A DNA stretch of 38,196 nt. It comes from SZAS-103 sp964640525. Lineage in GTDB: Bacteria > Pseudomonadota > Gammaproteobacteria > Xanthomonadales > Xanthomonadaceae. The stretch covers positions 1 to 38,196 of the forward strand of contig CAZXGS010000027.1 of assembly GCA_964640525.1 (NCBI GenBank). The letters run 5' to 3'. This document shows positions 15,881-24,288 of the stretch, piece after piece (position 1 is the stretch's first letter; each line of letters opens with the position of its first letter). The notes under the pieces are model-generated. The model saw nothing but the letters and a program-made list of their open reading frames with translations. It was not told the DNA's origin and did no database searches. The position numbers were made by a program, and so were the translations under genes.

Positions 15881-18800
15881 CTACTTCGCCCGCGCCGCGG
15901 CAATCAGGCCAGCGACGCGGCGCAGGTCGGACATCTGCCTGGCCTGGTCCGTTGCGCCCTGGATCTGTTCCGACGCTTCCTTCAGTTCGGCGTCGTGGCG
16001 GATCGTGCCGGCGGGACCTTCCGGTTGCGCGATCGCATCCACGTACAGTGCGTAGGCATAGTCGTGACGAAAGCCGGTGTCGTGGGCGCCAGCCCTGGCT
16101 TGCTGGGCGAACCAGGCCAGGGCGGGCTGCAAGGCAGCGCGCGCAGCTTCGCGTTGGCCCTGGCCGGCGAGCGCATGGGCCAGCAGGGTGGTCGAGATCG
16201 CCCGATTCCAGTACGGATCGGTCTCGCTGGCACGGTCGTCCGGCTGGGCAAGGCGCTGGGCAGCCAATGCCTGCGCCTGCGGGAAGCGGTCCAACTGCAG
16301 CGCAGCCATGGTCGCCGCCCGGAGAGTCGAATCCAGGATCTTTTGCCGGAACTGCGTGGACACCACGTCGTGCTCCGGGATCCGGACTGCTGCGGCGTTG
16401 GCGATCACTGCGTTGGCATCGCGCAGCGCCGCCTCCGGCTCGCCCGCGGCCAGCAGCAACCAGCTGTTCAGGCTTTTCCGCGGCATCGCCATCAGCGTCC
16501 TGCGGGGATCATCCGGTGCCAGCTGGGCCACGAACGCGGCCACGCTGCGGACGTGGGCCTGGAGCGAAGCCGCCGCGCCGGCGACGTCACCGGTGCGGGC
16601 CTGCAGGCCCGCGTGGAAGGCCCATGCGTTCATCAGGACCTGGGCCAGCTTCGGGGGGTGGCGCGGGTCGGATTCCAGGGCGATCGTGCGTTGGCTCGTG
16701 GCCAGGGCCAGGCTGACGTCGCCTTGATCCAGGTGGACCTGGGCAAGAGCGCCGAGGGCGAGCGACCAGCGTTGCCAGGCACCCAGTTCGGACGGGCTGA
16801 AGCGGACCTCGTCGGCGCTGGCACGCTCGGCGCGCTGGGCGAAATCCAGTGCGCTGGCGTCGTCGTGCTGGCGGCGGGCGATCGCGCTGAGCAGCTCGGC
16901 GGCGTAGAAGCGGTTGGCGAGCGAATGCAGGTCTCCGGGCCGGCGCGCCAGCACGTTTTCGGCGAGGTCGAAGACTTTCCGTTCCAGCGACCGTGCCTGG
17001 TCGATCTTGCCCAGGGTGAGCAGGAAGCGCGCCTGGGAGTCGGTGGTGTCGGCATACGAGGCGGCGGCATCGAGGTCCGAGAGGTCGGTCGCGCCCAGGC
17101 CGGCGAGGATCTTGCGCGCCTCCTCGCAGGTCGCGACTGCCTGTTCCAGCGGTTGCGAATGGCTCAGGAAGTTCAGGGTGTCGGCGTACAACTGGCGGAC
17201 CCGGCGGGTCGGTTCCGGGGCATACACGTAGGGGCGCAGCACTTCGACCGCCTGGCGCAGCTGCTTGTCGGTACCCCGGCCGCTGCCGAACAGGCCGCTG
17301 CCCTGGGTGCTGAAAACCAGACCCAGGCCGAAGGCGACCGGTTCGCTGCGGTCGCCCTGGGCACGCAAGCGCTCGAAAGTCGCCTGGGCGGTGTCGAACA
17401 GCTTGTAGGCAGCATCGCTTTGGCCGCTTCCGAGCAGGGCCTCGCCTTCGCGTGCTTGGGCCAGGGCACGGTAGGTCCGGGTGCGTGCGGTCACCAGCGC
17501 CGGCGGCAGGTTGTCGTAGTAGGCCACGGCCATGTGGGCCAGCCTGCCGAGGGTCTCCAGCCGCCCGGTCGGGGCCAACTCGGCGTACAGGTCGTCGATC
17601 AGGAAGCCGACCAGCTGTTCGGCGTCGCCCCGCGATTTCTGCGCCAGTGCCTCGGCCGTTCGCGCCCGCTCCAGGTTGACCCAGCCGAATACCGCGCCGG
17701 CCACCGCCACCAGCATCAGCACCGCACACACGCCGGCGATCTGGCGCGCGCGCACCAGGGCGCGGCGGGTGGCGGCTTCGCGCTCGCGTTGCTGCGCCAA
17801 CGCCTGCTCGGCGGCTTCGCGGGCTTCGCGTTCCTGACGCGCATTGCGGCTGGCCAGCACCACCGAGCACAGCACGTCGTGGGTGAGTTCGACGCGGCGC
17901 ATGTCGAGGCGTTCCTCGATGCGCAGCAGGCGGCGATTGACCAGAATCGGCAGCGCATCGGCGGGTGCGTCAGCGGCGGCCAACGCCTTGCGCACGCGCT
18001 CCTCGCCCACGCTCTCGCGGTAGCCCGACTCGGTGAGCAGCAAGTCTTCGACCACCCGGCGCACGCCGGCGGGCTGGTCGGCCAGCGCGCGCTCGTAAAA
18101 CTCGGACAAGATGGTGTCGCGCGAGCCGGCCAGCAGGTCGGCAGAGATCTCCGCTTTCTTCTGCGCCTGCCGCACGCTGTTGAGTTCGCGGCAGACCAGA
18201 CTCAGCAGCGACGGCTCGACTTCGGCGTTGCCAAGCTCTGAACCGCCGGCGACGAAGCGCACGATCGCCTCGGCGATCTCCTGCGAGACCAGTTTGCCGC
18301 CGGGCTTGCGCACCGCGGTGAGCGCCTGCGCGCCGGTCATCCGCGCCAGCCGCATGCGGTTCTGGGTGATCGAGGGCATGATGGTCTTCACGCCCTCCAG
18401 GTGCGCGAGGTAGTCCTCGCGCAACGCGATCAGCACCCGGTAGTCGGCGCGCGCGAAATCGAAATCCTCGGCAGCGGCATCGTCGTCTTCGATGCGCGCT
18501 TCCAGTGTTGCCGGCGGACGGTTCTCGATCAAGTCGGCCAGGTCTTCCAAAAATTGCCGGGCGCGCTGGCGGCCGGCGTCGTCGGCCTGGCCGAGGGTGA
18601 AGATTTCCTCGAACTGGTCGAAGATCAGCAGCGGCAACAGGGTGTGCCCGGCCGCATCGCGCAGCAGGTCGCCGCGGTGGTGCAGGAACTCCCACAGCGA
18701 TTCGCCGGCGACCGCGCTGCCCGGGCGCGTCCACGCGCCGACCGCGGCGCTGGCCTTGAAGATGGCCTGCTTGATCTGTTCCGAGGGCGGCGGCGATTCC

Positions 18801-19075
18801 GGCGCGTAGTCGATCCGCACGTACACCGGGCAAAAACCTTCCGCGCGCAGGCGTGGCACCACACCGGCGCGCAGCAGCGAGGTCTTGCCCAGCCCGGACT
18901 GGCCGAACAGCACGCTGAGCAACTTGCGCTGGATGCGCCGGCACAGTTCGGCGGCTTCCTCGTCGCGGCCGTGGAACCAGGCGCTGGATTCCTCGGAATA
19001 CGAGAACAGGCCCAGCCACGGGTTCTGCGGGTCGATGACGACGGCCTCGTCGCCGCTGCGCGGGGCATCGTTCAC
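15881..19075 (-). CDS. STAND NTPase (nSTAND1-like) with transmembrane segment and TPR-like C-terminal half
   Basis: This 1064-residue protein is the middle gene of the putative immune operon. The GTG at 19075 overlaps the previous stop by 4 bases (GTGA). N-terminal P-loop module: PWLGLFSYSEESSAWFHGR, a lead-in common to novel STAND NTPases; Walker A FGQSGLGKTSLLRAG (57-71); Walker B LLIFDQFEEIF (149-159). A winged-helix-like part ends with VELTHDVL (395-402). A charged coiled coil (about 412-440) and one membrane segment (about 446-466, IAGVCAVLMLVAVAGAVFGWV) follow. Residues about 470-1064 are all-helical with Ala/Leu-rich TPR-like repeats. STAND proteins such as Avs sense phage molecules with their repeat half and oligomerise on ATP. 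Here the repeats lie across the membrane from the NTPase or form a juxtamembrane sensor. No nuclease or protease effector is fused. Confidence 0.85.
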   Translation of the reverse strand: MNDAPRSGDEAVVIDPQNPWLGLFSYSEESSAWFHGRDEEAAELCRRIQRKLLSVLFGQSGLGKTSLLRAGVVPRLRAEGFCPVYVRIDYAPESPPPSEQIKQAIFKASAAVGAWTRPGSAVAGESLWEFLHHRGDLLRDAAGHTLLPLLIFDQFEEIFTLGQADDAGRQRARQFLEDLADLIENRPPATLEARIEDDDAAAEDFDFARADYRVLIALREDYLAHLEGVKTIMPSITQNRMRLARMTGAQALTAVRKPGGKLVSQEIAEAIVRFVAGGSELGNAEVEPSLLSLVCRELNSVRQAQKKAEISADLLAGSRDTILSEFYERALADQPAGVRRVVEDLLLTESGYRESVGEERVRKALAAADAPADALPILVNRRLLRIEERLDMRRVELTHDVLCSVVLASRNARQEREAREAAEQALAQQREREAATRRALVRARQIAGVCAVLMLVAVAGAVFGWVNLERARTAEALAQKSRGDAEQLVGFLIDDLYAELAPTGRLETLGRLAHMAVAYYDNLPPALVTARTRTYRALAQAREGEALLGSGQSDAAYKLFDTAQATFERLRAQGDRSEPVAFGLGLVFSTQGSGLFGSGRGTDKQLRQAVEVLRPYVYAPEPTRRVRQLYADTLNFLSHSQPLEQAVATCEEARKILAGLGATDLSDLDAAASYADTTDSQARFLLTLGKIDQARSLERKVFDLAENVLARRPGDLHSLANRFYAAELLSAIARRQHDDASALDFAQRAERASADEVRFSPSELGAWQRWSLALGALAQVHLDQGDVSLALATSQRTIALESDPRHPPKLAQVLMNAWAFHAGLQARTGDVAGAAASLQAHVRSVAAFVAQLAPDDPRRTLMAMPRKSLNSWLLLAAGEPEAALRDANAVIANAAAVRIPEHDVVSTQFRQKILDSTLRAATMAALQLDRFPQAQALAAQRLAQPDDRASETDPYWNRAISTTLLAHALAGQGQREAARAALQPALAWFAQQARAGAHDTGFRHDYAYALYVDAIAQPEGPAGTIRHDAELKEASEQIQGATDQARQMSDLRRVAGLIAAARAK

Positions 19076-20454
19076 GGGCGGCCTCCGCTGGACAGCTCCA
19101 CCAATCTGCGGATGAACTCGGGCGCGGGCTCGCCGCCGGGGATGCGCACGAAGTGCAGCGCGCGGAAGGATTCGGGCACCAGCGCGGCCGCTTCGGGGGT
19201 GTCGTCGATGCACACCGGCAGGATGAATACCGCGCCCTCGGCGATGTTGCGCGCCCGATCCACCGCGTAGCTCCATTCACGGCGGAAATACGCCTCGTGG
19301 CGGCGCTGGGTGGTGGTCGAGATCACCGGCAGGAAGTAGCTGCACCGCCCGATGTTGGCGTGGATCTTGCGATCGTAATCGTCGCCGCCTTCCAGCCGAT
19401 CCATGTCGAACCAGGTGACGATGCCGGCCGCGTCCAGCGCGGCCTTGAGCTTCTGCACGGCGGCCAGATCTTCACGCGCGTAGCTGATGAACACCGCGTT
19501 GGCCGGCATCTCGCGCGCCGGCGGCAGGAAGCGCAGCGGCGCAGCGGTCGTGCTGGCCGCCGCCGGGATCTGGCGCTGCATCCAGCGCGCGTGCAGTTCG
19601 GCGACGAACGCCTCGGCCCCGCCGTACACGCGGGTGCGCATGCTCACCTGCTGCAGGAACGCGACCAGGCGCGCGTCCTTCAGGGTGTGGTCGTCGGCCA
19701 GCACCTCGGTGACCTCGCGCGGGTCGGACAGCCGATGGCGCTTGGCCATGCGCAGGAACAGCCGTGCCAACCAGTTGGAGAAATCGCTGCCGATCAGCAG
19801 CAGGTGGTTGTGTTCGAGTTCGTGGAAGAGTTTTTCCGGGGTGAGGTGCTCGGATTGCAGCGCGCAGATGAACTCCAGCAAGTCCTCGTCGGAGAGCACA
19901 TAGGTCGGCGACGCCGAGAGCCGGCCGAGCAGGTGATAGACCACGGTGCGCTGGAGCTGGCCGCGCTCGGCCGGCAGATCGGCGACCCGGTTGGGCGCGT
20001 AAGCGATGACCTCGGAAGAAGGCTGGCCGGCGTAACGGGCGCGGTTGACCGCCTTTTCCAGCAGCGGGTCGAAGGTGGTGGTGACGAACAGGTCGAAGTC
20101 GGTGATCTGCGCCAGTTGCAGCAGCGCCGGCGGCGGCTCGAATTCCACCTCGCGCAGGATCGAGCGGACCCGCGTGTAGGCCTCCTCGCGGCGGCCGCGC
20201 TGGCCGAGGTAACTGCACATCACGTCGTTGAGGGTCAGCGGCTCGGGCAAGGCCGCGGTGTCCACCCCCAGCTTCGTGGCCAGCCTGCCGGCCAGCCATT
20301 CGTACAGCGGGCACAGCCCGCGCTCGGTCTGCACCCGCAGCAGATCCGGCCCGATGATCGGGATGACCCGGCGTTCCTCGATGTAGTTGAGCAGGTCGTC
20401 CCAGGCGTCGTCGTCGAAGCCCTGGAACATGGCGGGTGCTGCCGAAACGGTCAT
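19072..20454 (-). CDS. SIR2-like plus TIR domain protein (putative NAD-consuming immune protein)
   Basis: This is the first gene of the operon. The ATG at 20454 follows a strong GGGAGG ribosome-binding site; 460 residues. Residues about 20-290 resemble a SIR2-like Rossmann domain: VIPIIGPDLL (30-39), LFVTTTFDPLLEKAV (122-136), VVYHLLGRLS (171-180) and LLLIGSDFSNWLARLFLR (218-235). In active relatives the corresponding places read GAG-S, TTN[YF]D and LHG, so the catalytic Asn appears replaced by Thr and the domain may bind rather than cleave NAD. Residues about 318-455 are a TIR domain: NAVFISYAREDL (BB-side strand), TWFDMDRLEGGDDYDRKI, then FLPVIST and the helix YFRREWSYAV with the likely catalytic Glu393. 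Active bacterial TIRs cleave NAD or make cyclic ADP-ribose signals. Possible alternative: a sensor-adaptor without catalysis. Confidence 0.82.
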   Translation of the reverse strand: MTVSAAPAMFQGFDDDAWDDLLNYIEERRVIPIIGPDLLRVQTERGLCPLYEWLAGRLATKLGVDTAALPEPLTLNDVMCSYLGQRGRREEAYTRVRSILREVEFEPPPALLQLAQITDFDLFVTTTFDPLLEKAVNRARYAGQPSSEVIAYAPNRVADLPAERGQLQRTVVYHLLGRLSASPTYVLSDEDLLEFICALQSEHLTPEKLFHELEHNHLLLIGSDFSNWLARLFLRMAKRHRLSDPREVTEVLADDHTLKDARLVAFLQQVSMRTRVYGGAEAFVAELHARWMQRQIPAAASTTAAPLRFLPPAREMPANAVFISYAREDLAAVQKLKAALDAAGIVTWFDMDRLEGGDDYDRKIHANIGRCSYFLPVISTTTQRRHEAYFRREWSYAVDRARNIAEGAVFILPVCIDDTPEAAALVPESFRALHFVRIPGGEPAPEFIRRLVELSSGGRP

Positions 20455-20844
20455 CGCGCCTTCCCTCCCGGAAACGACCTGACACTGCGCATCCTTAGCG
20501 GCGGAGTGTAGCGCTGGCACGTTGGGTGCGTGTGGGGCGAGGAGATTGCCGGAGCGTGCGCCCTTGCGTTGATGGGCGACTTGCCCGGTTGGAAGCCTGC
20601 TCAGGTGGCGGGGGTGGGACGCTGATTCGCGCCGAGGCGGCCATCGTCGTGCGTGGTGAGGCGACCCGTTCGTGGTGAGGTGCGTCCCCCGTTCGTGGTA
20701 AAGCGCCCCCCGTTCGTGGTGAGCCCTTCGACACGCTCAGGACAGCCCCCCGTTCGTGGTGAGCCTGTCGAACCACGAGCGGCTGCAACCATGATCCCTG
20801 CGCGACCGCACGCACAGTCGTTGCCACCGTGCGGATTTGCGACA
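20455..20844. other. Gene-free intergenic region between the SIR2-TIR gene and rlmD
   Basis: This 390-bp divergent region must hold the promoters of the immune operon (leftward) and of rlmD (rightward). No clear -35/-10 pair is visible by eye on either strand. The left 150 bases near the SIR2-TIR gene are unremarkable; the right part is occupied by the repeat cluster at about 20645-20781. No protein-coding gene with sensible composition is seen. Confidence 0.6.
20645..20781. repeat. Cluster of degenerate CCGTTCGTGGTGAG repeats
   Basis: Five irregularly spaced copies of a roughly 14-base motif (C)CCGTTCGTGGTGAG start at about 20647, 20665, 20687, 20708 and 20748. The first and third copies are degenerate. 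The last copy continues into CCTGTCGAACCACGAG, making a palindrome (CGTGGT...ACCACG). The fourth continues into CCCTTCGACACGCTCAGGAC, another word of the same dispersed family. These words recur in intergenic DNA of xanthomonads and related bacteria. Spacing (18-40 bases) and the absence of unique spacers exclude CRISPR. Confidence 0.7.
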
Positions 20845-22218
20845 ATGCGCGCCCCACCTCACGCGTGCATCGCCTTGAGCCGACGCCAGCGTTTTTCCCG
20901 GGAGCCTTTCGAGGCGACCATCACCGACCTCAGCCACGACGGTCGCGGCGTCGCCCGGCGCGAGGGCAAGGCGGTGTTCGTGCGCGGGGCGCTGCCCGGC
21001 GAGCGCGTGCTCGCGCAGCCCACGGCGCGCCATCGGCATTTCGACGAGGCCGGCACGCTGCAGGTGCTGGAGGCCGCGCCGGATCGGGTCGCGCCGCGCT
21101 GTGCGCATTTCGGGCATTGCTCGGGTTGCGTGCTGCAGCATCTGGACGCGGATCGCCAGATCCAGGCCAAGCAGGCGGTGTTGCTGGACAACCTGCAACG
21201 CATCGGCCATGTCGAGCCCGCGCGCATCCTGGCGCCGCTGACCGCCACGCCGTGGGGCTATCGGCGCAAGGGCCGGCTGTCGGTGCGCTACGTCGAGAAG
21301 AAAGGCCGCACCCTGGTGGGCTTTCGCGAGGACGATCCACGCTTCGTCGCCGACATCCAGCACTGCCACACCGTGGTGCCGGCGATCGGCGAGCGCATCG
21401 GTGCGATCGCGCAGATGCTCGACACCTTGGACGGCAAGCGCGAGATCGCGCAGATCGAGTTCATCGCCGGCGACCCCGGCGCAGACGCCGGTGCGCCGGT
21501 GGTGGCGCTGGTCTTGCGCAACCTCAAGCCGCTGACCGACGGCGATCTGGCGATCCTGACCGCGTTCGGCCAGCAGCATGCGTTCGCCATCTACCTGCAG
21601 CCCGGCGGCGTGGACTCGGTGCAGCCGCTGTGGCCGACATCCGGGGTGGCGCTGGAGTTCGCGCTGCCCGATCACGACCTGCGGCTGGCGTTCCTGCCGC
21701 TGGATTTCATCCAGGTCAACGCCGGCATCAACGCGAAGATGATTGCGCGCACGCTGGAACTGCTCGATGTGCAGCCCGGCCAGCGCATCCTCGATTTGTT
21801 CTGCGGGCTGGGCAATTTCACCTTGCCGATCGCGCGCCGTGGCGCCGACGTGGTGGGGGTGGAAGGCGATGCCGGACTGGTGGCGCGGGCGCGCGCGAAC
21901 GCGCAGCGCAACGGCATCGGCAACGCGCAGTTTTTCGCCGCCGACCTGGCGGCGCCGTTGGCATACGAGCCGTGGCTGGGGCAGCCCTTCGATGCGGTGC
22001 TGCTCGACCCGCCGCGCTCGGGCGCCGAAGCGCTGCTGCCGCAGCTGCCGCTGAAATCCATCGACCGCATCGTGTACGTGTCCTGCCATCCCGGCTCGCT
22101 GGCGCGCGATGCCGGATTCCTCGTCCGCGAGCGCGGCTACACGCTGCGCGCGGCCGGGGTGATGGACATGTTCCCGCACACCGCGCACGTGGAGTCCATC
22201 GCGGTGTTCGAGCGCTGA
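20845..22218 (+). CDS. rlmD: 23S rRNA (uracil-1939-C5)-methyltransferase RlmD
   Basis: This iron-sulfur, SAM-dependent enzyme methylates U1939 of 23S rRNA. It has 457 residues from the ATG at 20845. The N-terminal TRAM domain is present (FEATITDLSHDGRGVARREG). The 4Fe-4S ligands are CAHFGHCSGC (C-x5-C-x2-C) plus the later Cys in QHCHTV. The SAM-binding part shows ILDLFCGLGNFTLPIA. The catalytic DPPRSGAEALL motif and nucleophile Cys in VYVSCHPGSLARD are intact. It is followed after one base by the CYTH gene and opens the rlmD-CYTH-nagZ-hpt-mtnP unit. Confidence 0.96.
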   Translation: MRAPPHACIALSRRQRFSREPFEATITDLSHDGRGVARREGKAVFVRGALPGERVLAQPTARHRHFDEAGTLQVLEAAPDRVAPRCAHFGHCSGCVLQHLDADRQIQAKQAVLLDNLQRIGHVEPARILAPLTATPWGYRRKGRLSVRYVEKKGRTLVGFREDDPRFVADIQHCHTVVPAIGERIGAIAQMLDTLDGKREIAQIEFIAGDPGADAGAPVVALVLRNLKPLTDGDLAILTAFGQQHAFAIYLQPGGVDSVQPLWPTSGVALEFALPDHDLRLAFLPLDFIQVNAGINAKMIARTLELLDVQPGQRILDLFCGLGNFTLPIARRGADVVGVEGDAGLVARARANAQRNGIGNAQFFAADLAAPLAYEPWLGQPFDAVLLDPPRSGAEALLPQLPLKSIDRIVYVSCHPGSLARDAGFLVRERGYTLRAAGVMDMFPHTAHVESIAVFER

Positions 22219-22219
22219 G

Positions 22220-22717
22220 ATGGGCATCGAGATCGAACGCAAGTTCCTGCTCGCCGATGCCGGCTGGCGCGCGCTGGTCGTGCGTTCAACGCCGATGGCG
22301 CAAGGCTACCTCGATGCCGCCACGGCGTCGGCACCGCAGGCGGCCTCGGTGCGGGTGCGGATCGCCGGCGCGCAGGCGTGGCTGACGATCAAGTCGCGCC
22401 GTCAAGGCAGTATCCGGCAGGAATTCGAATACCCGATCCCGCCGGGCGATGCGCGACAACTGCTGGCGCTGTGCGTGGGCGGGCTGATCGACAAGACCCG
22501 CCATCACGTCCACCACGCCGGTTTCCTGTGGGAGATCGACGAGTTCACCGGCGCCAACGCCGGTCTGGTGGTGGCGGAGATCGAGCTGCCGGCCGCCGAT
22601 ACCGCGTTCGAGCGCCCGGCCTGGCTCGGGCGCGAGGTCACCGAGCTGCCGCGCTATTACAATCACGCCCTCGTGCAGCGGCCCTACGCGACGTGGGCGC
22701 CGGAGGAGAAAGCCTGA
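22220..22717 (+). CDS. CYTH domain protein (putative inorganic triphosphatase)
   Basis: This compact 165-residue single CYTH domain shows the N-terminal signature E-x-E-x-K (Glu4, Glu6, Lys8 in MGIEIERKFLL). It also has the alternating charged beta-strands of the triphosphate tunnel (VRVRIAGAQAWLTIKSR, RQEFEYPIP, KTRHHVHHAGFLWEIDEF, GLVVAEIELP). Members of this class hydrolyse inorganic triphosphate or act on adenylate/thiamine triphosphate; the single-domain bacterial forms are mostly tripolyphosphatases. The substrate is not proven here. The gene starts one base after rlmD and its stop shares a base with the nagZ start. Confidence 0.9.
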   Translation: MGIEIERKFLLADAGWRALVVRSTPMAQGYLDAATASAPQAASVRVRIAGAQAWLTIKSRRQGSIRQEFEYPIPPGDARQLLALCVGGLIDKTRHHVHHAGFLWEIDEFTGANAGLVVAEIELPAADTAFERPAWLGREVTELPRYYNHALVQRPYATWAPEEKA

Positions 22718-23727
22718 TGCTGGTGATAGGAATCGCGGGAACCACGCTGGACGCCGCCGAGCGGGAATGGCTGCAGCACCCGGCGGTGGGTGGGGTGATC
22801 CTGTTCAGCCGCAACTTCGCCGCGCGCGCGCAGGTGACCGAACTGGCCGCGGCCATCCGCGCCGCCTCGCCACGCCCGCAGCTGCTGTGCGTGGACCAGG
22901 AAGGCGGTCGCGTGCAGCGCTTCCGCGACGGGTTCGCCGCGTTGCCGCCGCTGCAGGGATTCGACCGGCTTTACGCGCGCGATGCAAAGGCTGCACTGGC
23001 GCTGGCCGAACAGCACGCCTGGCTGATGGCCAGCGAGATCCGCGCGCTCGACGTGGACTTGAGTTTCGCGCCGGTGGTGGACCTGGGGCGCGGCAACCGC
23101 GCGATCGGCAATCGCGCGTTCTCGCCGCAACCGCAGGTGGTCGCCGACTTCACCCGCGCCTACGTGCGCGGCATGCATGCGGCGGGGATGGCAGCCACCC
23201 TCAAGCACTTCCCCGGCCACGGCTCGGTGCTGGAAGACACCCACTTCGACGCCGCCACCGACCCGCGGCCACTGAATGTGCTGCGCGCCGAGGATCTGCT
23301 GCCATTCGCGGCCGGCATCGACGCCGGCGCCGAGGCGATGATGCTGGCGCACGTCAGCTACCCGCAGGTCGCGCCCGAGCCGGCGGGCTATTCGCCGCGC
23401 TGGATCCACGACATTCTGCGCAAGGACATGGGTTTTCGCGGGGTCGCCTTCTCCGACGACATCGGCATGGCCGCGGCGGAGTCGGCCGGCGGCGTGGCTG
23501 CGCGCATCGACGCCCATCTGGATGCCGGTTGCGACGCGGTGCTGGTGTGCGCACCGGCGCTGGTTCCCGATGCGCTGGCAGCGATGGAGCGCCGACCGCC
23601 ACCGCGCGCCGACCTGCTGGCGCCGCTGTTCGGCCGCGGTCGCAACGATTGGGACGGCCTGCTTGCCGATCCGCGGCATGCGCAGGCGTTGGCGCAGGTG
23701 TGTGGCGACGCGCTGGCGGAGGCCTGA
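22717..23727 (+). CDS. nagZ: Beta-N-acetylhexosaminidase NagZ
   Basis: This GH3-family cytosolic enzyme removes N-acetylglucosamine from recycled anhydromuropeptides and links peptidoglycan recycling to beta-lactamase induction. The ATG at 22717 follows CGGAGGAG and overlaps the CYTH stop (TGATG); 336 residues. The typical motifs are GGVILFSRNF near the N-terminus, LLCVDQEGGRVQRF, the His/Asp loop KHFPGHGSVLEDTHFD, and the nucleophile Asp in GVAFSDDIGM. The length is standard. The next gene begins 3 bases after the stop. Confidence 0.96.
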   Translation: MLVIGIAGTTLDAAEREWLQHPAVGGVILFSRNFAARAQVTELAAAIRAASPRPQLLCVDQEGGRVQRFRDGFAALPPLQGFDRLYARDAKAALALAEQHAWLMASEIRALDVDLSFAPVVDLGRGNRAIGNRAFSPQPQVVADFTRAYVRGMHAAGMAATLKHFPGHGSVLEDTHFDAATDPRPLNVLRAEDLLPFAAGIDAGAEAMMLAHVSYPQVAPEPAGYSPRWIHDILRKDMGFRGVAFSDDIGMAAAESAGGVAARIDAHLDAGCDAVLVCAPALVPDALAAMERRPPPRADLLAPLFGRGRNDWDGLLADPRHAQALAQVCGDALAEA

Positions 23728-23730
23728 GCG

Positions 23731-24288
23731 ATGCAGGATCTGGCCGGCGCCTTGGCACGCTCGCAGGTGCTGTTCGATCGCACCGCGATCGCCGCGGCGA
23801 TCGCCCGCATGGCGTTGCAGATCCGCGCCGACTGCGAAGGGCAGCGCCTGCTGCTGCTCACGGTCATGCACGGCGGCATGCTGTTCGCCGCCGAACTGGC
23901 GCTGGCGCTGGGGCAGGGCACGCCGCTGGAACTGGATTTCGATTACCTGCACGCCAGCCGCTACCGCGGTGCCACCTCCGGCGGCGAGCTGGAATGGAAG
24001 CATCGCCCGGCCACGCCCTTGCACGGCCGCGACGTGCTGATCGCCGACGACATCCTCGACGAGGGTTACACCCTCGACGCGGTGCGCGCCTGGTGCCTTG
24101 CGCAGGGCGCGGCCTCGGTGCGGATCGCGGTGCTGGCGCTCAAGCGCCACGGCCGCGGCGTGCCCGGGATGCGCGCCGACTACGTCGGCGTGGAAGTGCC
24201 CGACCGCTACGTGTTCGGGTTCGGCATGGACTACCACGAGCAGGGCCGCAACCTGCCGGCGATCCATGCCTTGCCGGAGGAAACGTGA
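23731..24288 (+). CDS. hpt: Hypoxanthine-guanine phosphoribosyltransferase
   Basis: This purine-salvage enzyme transfers ribose-5-phosphate from PRPP to hypoxanthine or guanine. It has 185 residues with a GGAGG ribosome-binding site in the nagZ 3' end. The PRPP loop VLIADDILDEGYTLDAV is clear, with LLTVMHGGMLFAAELA (PPi loop) and the C-terminal YVFGFGMDYHEQGRNLP that contacts the base. It overlaps the next gene by 4 bases (GTGA). Its product fits the neighbour: methylthioinosine phosphorylase releases hypoxanthine, which this enzyme can recycle. Confidence 0.94.
   Translation: MQDLAGALARSQVLFDRTAIAAAIARMALQIRADCEGQRLLLLTVMHGGMLFAAELALALGQGTPLELDFDYLHASRYRGATSGGELEWKHRPATPLHGRDVLIADDILDEGYTLDAVRAWCLAQGAASVRIAVLALKRHGRGVPGMRADYVGVEVPDRYVFGFGMDYHEQGRNLPAIHALPEET

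Noticed and set aside
14119..18241. Long plus-strand open frames (over 800 codons) opposite the SLOG and STAND genes
   Set aside because: They are antisense shadows in high-GC DNA: composition is Arg/Ala/Gly/Gln-rich without domains, while the minus-strand proteins show clear motifs and coupled starts.
20645..20781. Possible CRISPR array
   Set aside because: The repeat word is only about 14 bases, spacing is irregular (18-40 bases), spacers are not unique and no cas gene is near; it fits dispersed palindromic repeats.
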